Origin: Grimontia kaedaensis
Lineage (GTDB): Bacteria; Pseudomonadota; Gammaproteobacteria; Enterobacterales; Vibrionaceae
Assembly (NCBI RefSeq): GCF_023746615.1
Contig: NZ_CP082276.1
Span: forward strand, 1,488,001-1,552,000
DNA length: 64,000 nt
Direction of reading: 5' to 3'
The position numbers and the translations under genes were made by a program. Shown here in pieces: positions 16,500-23,947 of this stretch (the stretch's first letter is position 1; every line of letters starts with the position of its first letter). The notes beneath the pieces were generated by a model, which was not told the origin of the DNA, made no database searches, and saw nothing but the letters and a program-made list of their open reading frames with translations.

Positions 16500-17813
16500 A
16501 TGAAAGAAGAAGACAAAAACGCACCAAAAGGTATCTACGAGTACTACGAAAAAAATCCAGAAACAGCGGATGACAAAGTGTTCGGAAGGGTTAGTTACCC
16601 AGACAGACGAGGCTTTTTGAAAGGCGCAGGGTTAGCCACTATGGCAGCCGTGTTGGGAGGAGCTATTCCCTTTCACCGAAATATGCCTGCTGGCATGATT
16701 CCCGCCGCTTTTGCAGAAGGCCTTGAAGATGTGGTGATTGAGGGAAAAGACGGTTTGACCGTTTTAAACGACAGACCCATGAATGCAGAAACGCCACCTC
16801 ACCTTTTGAACGATGACATCACACCCACCACCCGACACTTTATCCGTAACAACGGTATTCCCCCTACAAGTGTCGATGCAGATAGCTGGACACTAACTAT
16901 TGACGGTCTGGTTGATAAACCGATGACGTTGACCATTGCGGATCTGAAGAAAAACTTCGATGTGGTTGAACAGCAACTCGTTGTGGAGTGCGGCGGTAAT
17001 GGCCGCGCTTTCTTTGAGCCCAAAGCCAAAGGCAACCAGTGGACTTACGGTGCCGTGGCATGCTCAAACTGGACAGGCGTTAGGCTCGCAGATGTACTTA
17101 AGGCAGCGGGTATTCAGGATGGCGCCGTATACACCGCACACTTCAGCGCTGACAAACACCTTTCAGGAAAAGCAGATAAGCTCCCAATATCCCGGGGATT
17201 ACCCATTGCTAAAGCGATGGGCGGAGAAAATCTGATAGCCTTTGAACAAAATGGCGAACCTCTTCACCCAATGAACGGCGCGCCACTTCGTTTGGTGGTC
17301 CCAGGATGGCCAGGTTCCTGTTCACAGAAATGGCTAACTCGCATTCAGGTAAGGGATCAGGTTCATGACGGTCCGAAAATGACGGGCAAGGCCTACCGAG
17401 TTCCCAACCGTCCTGTCGCACCGGGCGAGAAAGTGGCGAAAGAAGATTTCGTCATCATTGAGCGCATGCCAGTGAAGTCGCTTATCACATCGCCACAAAC
17501 CAATACTGAAATCAGTGGTAACGAGTTAATGGTGAAAGGCCACGCCTGGTCAGGAGACCGTAAAGTAGACAGCGTACAGCTCTCCACAGACTTCGGAGCA
17601 ACATGGATGGATGCGGATCTATCAGATCCAGTAAACGAAGGCGCTTGGCAAACCTTCAATGCTAAGGTGCAATTCCCCCAACCCGGCTACTACGAAGTCT
17701 GGGCAAAGGCCACTGATGATCAGGGTGTGAGCCAACCCTTCGCCATTGCATGGAACCCCAAAGGCTATCTCAACAACAGCTTTCACCGTGTTGCGGTTGT
17801 CGTGAAGGGGTAA
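16500..17813 (+). CDS. Sulfite oxidase-family molybdopterin enzyme (SorA/SoxC-like)
   Basis: 437 residues. A twin-arginine export signal (DRRGFLKGAG, R36-R37, then a hydrophobic stretch ending near AAFA) precedes the molybdopterin domain with the Mo-ligating cysteine in VVECGGNGRAFF (C164), then a Mo-co dimerisation domain from about residue 300. Such enzymes oxidise sulfite or protein-bound sulfur in the periplasm and pass electrons to a c-type cytochrome. The next gene, four bases on, encodes a dihaem cytochrome, matching SorAB or SoxCD-type pairs. No other sox genes are nearby, so stand-alone sulfite dehydrogenation is more likely. Confidence 0.85.
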   Translation: MKEEDKNAPKGIYEYYEKNPETADDKVFGRVSYPDRRGFLKGAGLATMAAVLGGAIPFHRNMPAGMIPAAFAEGLEDVVIEGKDGLTVLNDRPMNAETPPHLLNDDITPTTRHFIRNNGIPPTSVDADSWTLTIDGLVDKPMTLTIADLKKNFDVVEQQLVVECGGNGRAFFEPKAKGNQWTYGAVACSNWTGVRLADVLKAAGIQDGAVYTAHFSADKHLSGKADKLPISRGLPIAKAMGGENLIAFEQNGEPLHPMNGAPLRLVVPGWPGSCSQKWLTRIQVRDQVHDGPKMTGKAYRVPNRPVAPGEKVAKEDFVIIERMPVKSLITSPQTNTEISGNELMVKGHAWSGDRKVDSVQLSTDFGATWMDADLSDPVNEGAWQTFNAKVQFPQPGYYEVWAKATDDQGVSQPFAIAWNPKGYLNNSFHRVAVVVKG

Positions 17814-17817
17814 GTGG

Positions 17818-18477
17818 ATGCATGGATTCAACTTCATTGAGCGGTTTACTCCGCTATCTTTATCTTTGCTTTTTTTCTTCAGTAATGCGCTTTCCGCCAA
17901 TGAAGAATTGATAGCGTTAGGAGAACAGCAAGCTCTGGTTTGCAAAGCCTGTCATCAGGTAGAGCCTGATGGTGTTGCGATTGTCGGCCCGCCCCTTTGG
18001 GGGTTGGCGGAACGGAATATCGCCTCTTTTGAAGGGTTCAACTACAGCGGCGGGCTCAAACAACATCAAGGGCAATGGGACGCAGAAAAGCTTGATGCCT
18101 TTTTGCAGTCTCCAGCAACATTCGCTCCAGGCACCAATATGGTGTTTCCCGGTATTGAAGACCCTGGTGCAAGGGCTGCCATTATTGCCTGGCTTGCCAG
18201 TAAAAATCTGAATCCTCCACTCTGGACGATCGCTTCCGCTGGTGCTCCTGTGAAGTCTGTGGGAGACGGTATTCTCAAGCCCGGAGAAAACATGGCGCTG
18301 GTTGCTGCTGTTTGCTCAGCCTGCCACTCGCTTCATCTTGTCGTCCAGCAGGGTTTGAGCAAAGACAGTTGGGATGAAACCCTTGAATGGATGGTGGATG
18401 AGCAAGGCATGGACGAATTAGATCCTGATGACCACGAAGCGGTACTGGTTTATCTCTCTACTTACTACGGTTTATAA
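17818..18477 (+). CDS. Dihaem c-type cytochrome, electron acceptor of the sulfite oxidase
   Basis: 219 residues with a signal peptide (LSLSLLFFFSNALSA) and two haem c sites: CKACH (C42-H46) and CSACH (C166-H170). The first domain resembles a class I cytochrome c (GPPLWGLAERN, GTNMVFPGIEDPGARAAIIAWL). Begins four bases after the molybdoenzyme stop, with GGGGTAAGTGG as ribosome-binding region, so the two form an operon. Larger than the monohaem SorB, closer in layout to SoxD-like dihaem partners. Confidence 0.85.
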   Translation: MHGFNFIERFTPLSLSLLFFFSNALSANEELIALGEQQALVCKACHQVEPDGVAIVGPPLWGLAERNIASFEGFNYSGGLKQHQGQWDAEKLDAFLQSPATFAPGTNMVFPGIEDPGARAAIIAWLASKNLNPPLWTIASAGAPVKSVGDGILKPGENMALVAAVCSACHSLHLVVQQGLSKDSWDETLEWMVDEQGMDELDPDDHEAVLVYLSTYYGL

Positions 18478-18628
18478 ATCCCACAGTCGGAGACGCTTGT
18501 CGTTATTGCTAGGCGTTTCCATTTTCCAATTCAAATCCCATCCCCTTTGACCTTAAATGCTTCGGCTTGCACCGCAACGTTATTTTCCTCCAAAAAACCG
18601 ACAGCTTGCTAGATGCTGGTCATCTTTG

Positions 18629-18648
18629 TGTATATACATTGTATATCA
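18629..18648 (+). promoter_or_regulatory. Direct/palindromic TGTATAT operator-like site
   Basis: TGTATATACA (18629-18638, a perfect palindrome) is followed by a second TGTATATC (18640-18647), 11 bases start to start, one helical turn. It lies 17 bases ahead of the ribbon-helix-helix-like gene, where an autorepressor would bind; it also resembles a -10 region. Function is inferred from position only. Confidence 0.35.
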
Positions 18649-18664
18649 ATTGGCGATACGGACT

Positions 18665-18850
18665 ATGTGCATGGCCAGTAAAAAGAAAAGTGACACCAAC
18701 AAAAAAGACAGCCAACTCATCATCCGAATCAATGGCCAACAAAGGGATGAATTTGTGTCGCTCTGTGAAGAACTGGACAGTTCGGCGGCACGGGAAATTC
18801 GCAAGTTTATTAAACATTTCCTAAAGGAAAATGGGTCAAACGACCTTTAA
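18665..18850 (+). CDS. Small ribbon-helix-helix-like protein
   Basis: 61 residues from ATG 18665 (MCMASKKKSDTNKKD); the ATG at 18671 is equally possible. After a lysine-rich N-terminal tail, SQLIIRINGQQRDEFVSLCEELD followed by SSAAREIRKFIKHFL (23 and 15 residues) matches the beta-strand/two-helix layout of CopG/Arc-type DNA-binding proteins. Such proteins are often autorepressors or antitoxins. No toxin partner is evident; the next gene is a 29-residue lysine-rich peptide 64 bases downstream. Confidence 0.6.
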   Translation: MCMASKKKSDTNKKDSQLIIRINGQQRDEFVSLCEELDSSAAREIRKFIKHFLKENGSNDL

Positions 18851-18914
18851 CAGGAGTTCTTCGGAGTAAGTTGTACCTAAGAGCTTCATTTGAGAATTAA
18901 ATGGAGATTGCATC

Positions 18915-19004
18915 ATGGCAAAGTCAAAGAAAGAACTGAAAAAATCATTGAAGAAAGCAAAAGCGAAAGTGAAGAAAATCAAAAAAGCGCTTAAGAAAGC
19001 CTAA
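18915..19004 (+). CDS. 29-aa lysine-rich peptide (15 Lys), unannotated-size gene
   Basis: A short ORF with GGAG eight bases before its ATG and a strong terminator 18 bases after its stop. The product starts MAKSKKELKKSLKKAKAK and continues with KK-hydrophobic spacing; 15 of 29 residues are lysine and the only acidic residue is one glutamate. The pattern suggests an amphipathic or fully basic helix, like the tails of histone H1-like or nucleoid proteins, or a nucleic-acid- or membrane-binding peptide. Function unknown; it may share a transcript with the preceding small gene. Confidence 0.6.
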   Translation: MAKSKKELKKSLKKAKAKVKKIKKALKKA

Positions 19005-19022
19005 GCTTTTTCTCGCTCAAGA

Positions 19023-19049
19023 AAAAATGCCCCATTCGGGGCATTTTTT
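19023..19049 (+). terminator. Rho-independent terminator
   Basis: AAAAAATGCCCC-ATTC-GGGGCATTTTTT hairpin with A and T tracts, 18 bases after the lysine-rich peptide stop; usable in both directions. Confidence 0.9.
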
Positions 19050-19134
19050 GTTTCTGCGGTCACCCTTGGCGTTGATGGTCAATGTTCCTTTTTCCAGAAC
19101 AACAATCTGGCCAATTCGGGGCAGTATCTAAACA

Positions 19135-20667
19135 CTATAGTGGTGAGCCGAACTGGTCAGTCGCAATCAATACATTATCATCGGGGTTATCAGCCACTTC
19201 ATCAGCAATCCATGGGCTCATACAGTCCCTGTCCCTGATGCAGGGATCGGTCAGCGCATTCAGAAATGCTTCGAGTTGGTTTCTCTCATTGCCGTTAATA
19301 TTGATATTGCCAAAAAGCGACGTGCCTTCGTCCTGCTCATCATCCAACTTGTTCAGTGCACGGAACGAATTCTGACGCGCATCGGGGTAGAGACTGGTGC
19401 ACCCCGATACATTTTCAAACTGCGGTAAGTCGCACAAGTCATTGTCATCAAAAAAGTCGTCGACGGTATTTCTGGGGTTATTGTAGTGACGAAGCACATC
19501 ATTCAAATCAGCATACGCGCCAGCATGACCATAAGGCGCGGTCACTGCGACGTTTAACAATGAGGGGGTACGGTAGCGATACCTGTCGTCACGATCTCCA
19601 GTGATGGACTCACGACCAAAATCGTCATTATTCCCCACTCCTGTGCCCGGGCCAATTTGTGGAAAGCCAATAGTATGCTGTTGACCATCACTCAACAGCG
19701 ATCCACTGTGGCAGTTTACACAGCCTCCGCCATCGTCGTCTGTTGAGGTATAAAACAGAATGGCTCCTTCAATGGCATCATCACTTAACGCGCCGGTATC
19801 TCCATCTAGGTAGTTCTGCCAGGGCGAATTCACAAATACCATGGAGCGTTGATACTCAGACAGAGCCAACGCAATGTTGTCGAAAGTAATCAGTGTTGCT
19901 ACGTCATCACTGCTGTTGAATGCTGTCTGGAAAGCGGTCAACCATTCATTAGTGGCAAGTTCGCCAGAACCTTCGCCATAATCGCCGATCCGTGCGGCAA
20001 GATGGTCGCGAATTGAATTATTGGTTTCCCCAGACTCAAAGGTGGTGTCTTTCATCTCTTCCACGGATGTCACCGGAAATCTAGCCTGTGCCATAACAAG
20101 GTTGTTACCCGCATTAGTATCTGCAACACCAAAACCGGAATCCGGCGTACTGATGCCAGAGACTGAACCATTTTGCCCAGCCTCTTTACCCAGGCTTTCA
20201 ACACGAGAGTCCCAAAACAAACTGGTATCCCAAAGCGCGACATTGAAAATGCTTGGGCTATTTCTAGAAACATCTGGAAGGTTATCCCCATCTACCCGGC
20301 CCGGTCCCATGACTCCCGGTTGTATTGCATTAACACCAACAGGAAGACTCAGTCCATCAGCACCACCCAACATGGGATGGTGACAGCTGGCACATGCTAC
20401 GTCCTGATCGCCGCTCAAGCTTTTACTAAAGAACAGCTTTTTCCCGAGCTGAGGAAGCGGATCATTGATATTAGGAAACTCCCTATCCGACAGTGGGCTT
20501 ACAGCTAACCCCAGACTCTCGATTATCCCCGCCAGTTCAGTTTGTTCTGCGGTCTGCATCGTTTGGGCACTGACTTCATCACCGCCCCCGCCGCCACATC
20601 CTATCAACGCACTACTACATAACATCAGTGCAGCCCAATGACTGTTATTATTTGCTGCAATTTCCAT
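19135..20667 (-). CDS. MauG/cytochrome c peroxidase-family dihaem lipoprotein
   Basis: 510 residues from ATG 20667, preceded by AGGGGAAAGACA. A lipoprotein signal (SSALIGCGGGGG, acylated C24) is followed by two c-haem sites, CASCH (C92-H96, continuing HPMLGG) and CVNCH (C316-H320, continuing SGSLLSDG), and RTPSLLNVAVTAPYGHAG, a conserved segment of this family. Members reduce hydrogen peroxide or oxidise protein residues in the periplasm. Longer than classical CcpA. It is transcribed divergently from the BaeSR-like pair, which may regulate it (inference). Confidence 0.85.
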   Translation of the reverse strand: MEIAANNNSHWAALMLCSSALIGCGGGGGDEVSAQTMQTAEQTELAGIIESLGLAVSPLSDREFPNINDPLPQLGKKLFFSKSLSGDQDVACASCHHPMLGGADGLSLPVGVNAIQPGVMGPGRVDGDNLPDVSRNSPSIFNVALWDTSLFWDSRVESLGKEAGQNGSVSGISTPDSGFGVADTNAGNNLVMAQARFPVTSVEEMKDTTFESGETNNSIRDHLAARIGDYGEGSGELATNEWLTAFQTAFNSSDDVATLITFDNIALALSEYQRSMVFVNSPWQNYLDGDTGALSDDAIEGAILFYTSTDDDGGGCVNCHSGSLLSDGQQHTIGFPQIGPGTGVGNNDDFGRESITGDRDDRYRYRTPSLLNVAVTAPYGHAGAYADLNDVLRHYNNPRNTVDDFFDDNDLCDLPQFENVSGCTSLYPDARQNSFRALNKLDDEQDEGTSLFGNININGNERNQLEAFLNALTDPCIRDRDCMSPWIADEVADNPDDNVLIATDQFGSPL

Positions 20668-20826
20668 TGTCTTTCCCCTAAACACAACCTGTGCTTTCTT
20701 AGGTTACAAAGGAAAAGTGCAGGCCTTGTGCAAGAAATGTGGATCAATTGTGCAAGTTGGCCACGATGTATTCGCAGCGACGCCACTCTACTTATACTCT
20801 TGTTAAGACAAAGAATTGGAGTTTTC

Positions 20827-22323
20827 ATGTCACTGTTTGTCCGCTTATGGCTTAGTTTTCTTATTACGTTGGGCGGGATTCTCATGCTGCTCTACATTGC
20901 TATTCAATGGAGCTTCGACCAAGGTTTAATCCGCTATATTAATCAACGTGAAGCCGTCGTTTTCCAAACATTAGCGGACAACATCAAGCGCTTCCATGAG
21001 TTAAATGGCAACCTATCCCTCATTGAGGAAGAAACCTATTACTGGCGACAACTTTTGGAGAGTTCAAAGCAAGGTGAAACCCTCACCGATGAGTTGATGG
21101 CCAGCTGGGTGATGATCATGCTTTTTGAGCCAGATAAAGCGCACCAGCCGCCACCAAGGAAAAGAGAGTTTGGCAGCAAACCACCTCCATCTCACGAGAG
21201 GAAGCGGGGTCGCCCTCCTCACCCACAAGATCATCTCCGCGTTTCTCTACTCAACGAAGATCGTGTACCCGTTAAAGGACCTTATAAAAAAGATTTCTCA
21301 ACATTACCCATCACTATCGATGGAACCCTTATCGCTTACCTTGCCTGGCCGCCATCCAAGGTACCGGAAGCTTCTTATGACGTAGCCTTCGCAGAAAGCC
21401 AGAAACATGCATTTCTTTTGTTAGCTTTGGTTGCGCTTTTGTTGGGTGCCATTGCTGCTCTGTTCTTATCGAGAGCTTTCATCCGGCCTGTCACCCAAAT
21501 CGCCTCAACCACAGGGGAGATAGTAAAAGGTAACTATTCGGCCCGCACGAAGGTTTACGGAAAAGACGAAGTGGCCAAGTTAGCGGCTGACATTAATACG
21601 CTCGCAGCCACACTAGAGTCTGCAGAAAGTGCCCGCAAAGAATGGCTAGCCAGCACAGCCCATGAACTCAGGACACCTCTTTCCATCATCAAAGGAGAGT
21701 TCGAAGCAATCATTGACGGAATTCGACCTGCTAACCAAAAAACGTTAGCCTCCATTGAAGAAGAGATCGTTCATCTACAGAAATTGATCGAGGATTTGTA
21801 TGAGCTGACAAACGCGGATATAGGCGCGTATCGCTATAAAATGTCTGACTTGGATATCAGCGAGCTGGTGGAAGAAATCTGTCAGCGACGCGCGCTTCAA
21901 ATGCAAAAGCTTGGGCTAAATCTGGAATGGGAAGTAGGCTATGACGCTATCTGGATTGACGGTGACGACACTCGAATACAACAGCTTATTGAGAACCTGC
22001 TGAGAAACAGCGAGAAATATACCGATTCTCCGGGCACTGTTCGATTATCTCTGGCGAGAAAAAGTAACCTAGTTAATCTGATCGTCGAAGACTCTGCACC
22101 CGGCGTACCAGATGAATCGTTACCCCGTTTGTTCGAAAAGCTCTATCGGGTAGAAAGCTCAAGAAATCGGGAAAAAGGCGGTTCAGGTCTGGGTCTCGCT
22201 ATCGTGCAGAAAATTGCCGAAGCACATGCCGGAAGTATTCAGGCCAGCCACTCACCATTAGGTGGGCTAAGGATTATCGTGAACTTACCCAATGCCTTTA
22301 ACACAGGAAAAGAGCATGGCTAA
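20827..22323 (+). CDS. BaeS-like sensor histidine kinase
   Basis: 498 residues from ATG 20827. Two membrane helices (LWLSFLITLGGILMLLYIAI near the N-terminus and LLALVALLLGAIAALFLS around residue 205) bracket a periplasmic sensor. HAMP follows, then the phospho-accepting histidine in STAHELRTP (H279), N box ENLLRNSEKYTD, and ATP-lid motifs EDSAPGVPDE and GGSGLGLAIVQKI. The periplasmic domain has an unusual proline- and basic-rich stretch of about 30 residues (HQPPPRKREFGSKPPPS and onward) of the sort that could bind metal or extend from the fold. It overlaps the regulator gene by eight bases. BaeS-type kinases report envelope stress. Confidence 0.82.
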   Translation: MSLFVRLWLSFLITLGGILMLLYIAIQWSFDQGLIRYINQREAVVFQTLADNIKRFHELNGNLSLIEEETYYWRQLLESSKQGETLTDELMASWVMIMLFEPDKAHQPPPRKREFGSKPPPSHERKRGRPPHPQDHLRVSLLNEDRVPVKGPYKKDFSTLPITIDGTLIAYLAWPPSKVPEASYDVAFAESQKHAFLLLALVALLLGAIAALFLSRAFIRPVTQIASTTGEIVKGNYSARTKVYGKDEVAKLAADINTLAATLESAESARKEWLASTAHELRTPLSIIKGEFEAIIDGIRPANQKTLASIEEEIVHLQKLIEDLYELTNADIGAYRYKMSDLDISELVEEICQRRALQMQKLGLNLEWEVGYDAIWIDGDDTRIQQLIENLLRNSEKYTDSPGTVRLSLARKSNLVNLIVEDSAPGVPDESLPRLFEKLYRVESSRNREKGGSGLGLAIVQKIAEAHAGSIQASHSPLGGLRIIVNLPNAFNTGKEHG

Positions 22324-22987
22324 GATACTTGTTGTTGAAGACGAACCTAAAATTTCTCAACTGATCACAGACTATCTCGTTCAAGCAGGGCATGACGTTA
22401 CCCAACAGTTTACTGGTGCTGAAGCAGTAGGTTGGGAACAAATCCATCGACCCGACATGATTTTGTTAGATCTGATGTTACCGGAGAAAGACGGACTGAC
22501 AGTATGCCGTGAAATCCGACAGCAAAGTGATGTTCCCATTATCATGATTACCGCGAAAGTCGAAGAGATTGATCGATTACTCGGATTGGAGTTGGGGGCC
22601 GATGACTATATCTGTAAACCTTTCTCCCCCCGAGAGGTGGTTGCCAGAGTAAAAACCGTGCTTCGTCGCCTTGGAAATCAGACCAACCAACAAGAAACCC
22701 AAAATAATCTCGAGCTGGACGAGTCGCGTTACATAGTGACGTTCAAACAACAGGAAGTGGCATTAACTGCCATCGAGTTTAACCTGTTGAATCTTCTATA
22801 CAGCGACCCTGGACGGGTATTTTCGCGACAACAACTTATCGATAATATTTATCAAGATCATAGAGTTGTCAGCGAAAGAACCGTCGATAGTCATATCAAA
22901 AAGCTGCGAAAAAAGCTCAATGCGATTAGCCCTAAAGACGAGGTTGTTCAATCCGTCTACAGCGTCGGTTACAAGCTGGTACTTTAA
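22316..22987 (+). CDS. BaeR-like OmpR-family response regulator
   Basis: 223 residues from ATG 22316, inside the kinase 3' end. The receiver domain has D8/D9, phospho-acceptor D52 in LLDLMLP and K in YICKPFSP; the C-terminal winged helix includes LTAIEFNLLNLLYSDPGRVF and RTVDSHIKKLRKKL. It is the cognate regulator of the preceding kinase. Likely targets are envelope-stress genes and possibly the divergent haem lipoprotein. No binding site was identified. Confidence 0.85.
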   Translation: MAKILVVEDEPKISQLITDYLVQAGHDVTQQFTGAEAVGWEQIHRPDMILLDLMLPEKDGLTVCREIRQQSDVPIIMITAKVEEIDRLLGLELGADDYICKPFSPREVVARVKTVLRRLGNQTNQQETQNNLELDESRYIVTFKQQEVALTAIEFNLLNLLYSDPGRVFSRQQLIDNIYQDHRVVSERTVDSHIKKLRKKLNAISPKDEVVQSVYSVGYKLVL

Positions 22988-23044
22988 ACACCTTGCTTAG
23001 GAGCTGTTGACCTTTGGTGGTTGAATTTTGTTCTAGCCCTAAGC

Positions 23045-23166
23045 GTTTGTGGGGACTTTCTCCTGCGTTATCGGCTTCTCATGTAGGCCAGCTACTTTCG
23101 AAGCCTCTGCCTTGCATAAAGTCCCCACAAACTGCTGAAAAAACATCACCAAAGAACAACGGCCCC
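23045..23166 (-). repeat. Foldback repeat family 2, copy 2
   Basis: The inverted partner of the element at 12914-13040. Its own arms are longer: GTTTGTGGGGACTTT (23045-23059) pairs with AAAGTCCCCACAAAC, and outside these CCTTTGGTGG (from ~23011) pairs with CACCAAAG near 23150. Sits in a 420-base intergenic gap. The two copies share sequence across arms and centre, so they descend from one mobile or amplified element. Confidence 0.75.
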
Positions 23167-23235
23167 TAGAATCCCACACTTGATTCTCAGTCATTTAAGT
23201 GACTTCTAAAACAATTTGCTAGTCTTTATGTGTCG

Positions 23236-23289
23236 GTATGCAGTTCTACTTCATCCATTAAAGTGTGATGAATGGTGTCTTCTGCATAC
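23236..23289. other. Hairpin-forming intergenic sequence ahead of the DUF302 gene
   Basis: GTATGCAG (23236-23243) and CTGCATAC (23282-23289) are perfect inverted repeats, with CCATT/AATGG pairing inside. About 118 bases before the DUF302 start. A weak hairpin with TTTTT follows (around 23290-23318). It could be a small-RNA gene or a leader structure; no family was recognised. Confidence 0.35.
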
Positions 23290-23406
23290 CCAATCACTCA
23301 GGTGAAACTGGGTTTTTGGACCAGTTAAAGCCAATCAATCCCGCTAGCTTAATTGGTCGGGTATTGACGATTTTTTGATTTAGTATTCGCAAAAAAGGAT
23401 TCAACT

Positions 23407-23874
23407 ATGAGATTGAACATCCAACTTTTCGCGTTCATTGCTGCCTTCTTTAGCCTGCCTTCAACGGCGCTGGAAGGAATGGTTCAGGTACAGAGTCAAT
23501 ACGATGTCCGAACTACCACAGACCGTCTTATTGCGGCAGTGAGAGCGCGAGGATTGAATGTTATTAGCCGCATTGACCATGAGGATGGAGCGCGAGAAAC
23601 AGGCAAAGACTTGCGCCCAAGTGAATTGGTGACTTTCGGAAACCCTAACATGGGTACGCCGTTAATGGAATGCAGCCAAACAGCCGGGATAGACCAGCCA
23701 CAAAAAGCCCTGATTTGGGAAGATGATAACGGTAAAGTTTGGCTCGGCTACAACAATCCGAACTATGTGGTAAAACGCCACCGATTGGATAAATGTGATT
23801 TAGCCTTAAAGAAAGTTGAGAAGGCTTTGGTCACACTGGCAAAGCTGGCGACACAACCAACGCCTCAGCAATAA
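23407..23874 (+). CDS. DUF302 exported protein
   Basis: 155 residues. A signal peptide (LNIQLFAFIAAFFSLPSTA) is followed by a DUF302 domain: RTTTDRLIAAVRARGLNVIS, ELVTFGNPNMGTPLME and ALIWEDDNGKVWLGYNNPNY, all typical. DUF302 proteins bind small ligands or thiol-reactive species in some systems, but the function here is unknown. Two cysteines (MECSQ and DKCDL). ATG follows AAAAAGGATTCAACT. Confidence 0.8.
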   Translation: MRLNIQLFAFIAAFFSLPSTALEGMVQVQSQYDVRTTTDRLIAAVRARGLNVISRIDHEDGARETGKDLRPSELVTFGNPNMGTPLMECSQTAGIDQPQKALIWEDDNGKVWLGYNNPNYVVKRHRLDKCDLALKKVEKALVTLAKLATQPTPQQ

Positions 23875-23896
23875 AAAGTACAGGTTTCCAAGAAAA

Positions 23897-23931
23897 CAAA
23901 AACCCCGCAGCAAGCTGCGGGGTTTTCTTTT
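23897..23931. terminator. Bidirectional terminator between DUF302 gene and fusA2
   Basis: AAAACCCCGCAG-CAAG-CTGCGGGGTTTT is a perfect 12-bp stem with A and T tracts on both sides, serving the two convergent genes. Confidence 0.92.
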
Positions 23932-23947
23932 AGAAAGTCGTTAAGAA

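Noticed and set aside
16500..18477. Full Sox sulfur-oxidation locus
   Set aside because: Only the SoxC/SorA-like enzyme and a dihaem cytochrome are present; no soxXYZAB genes lie nearby.
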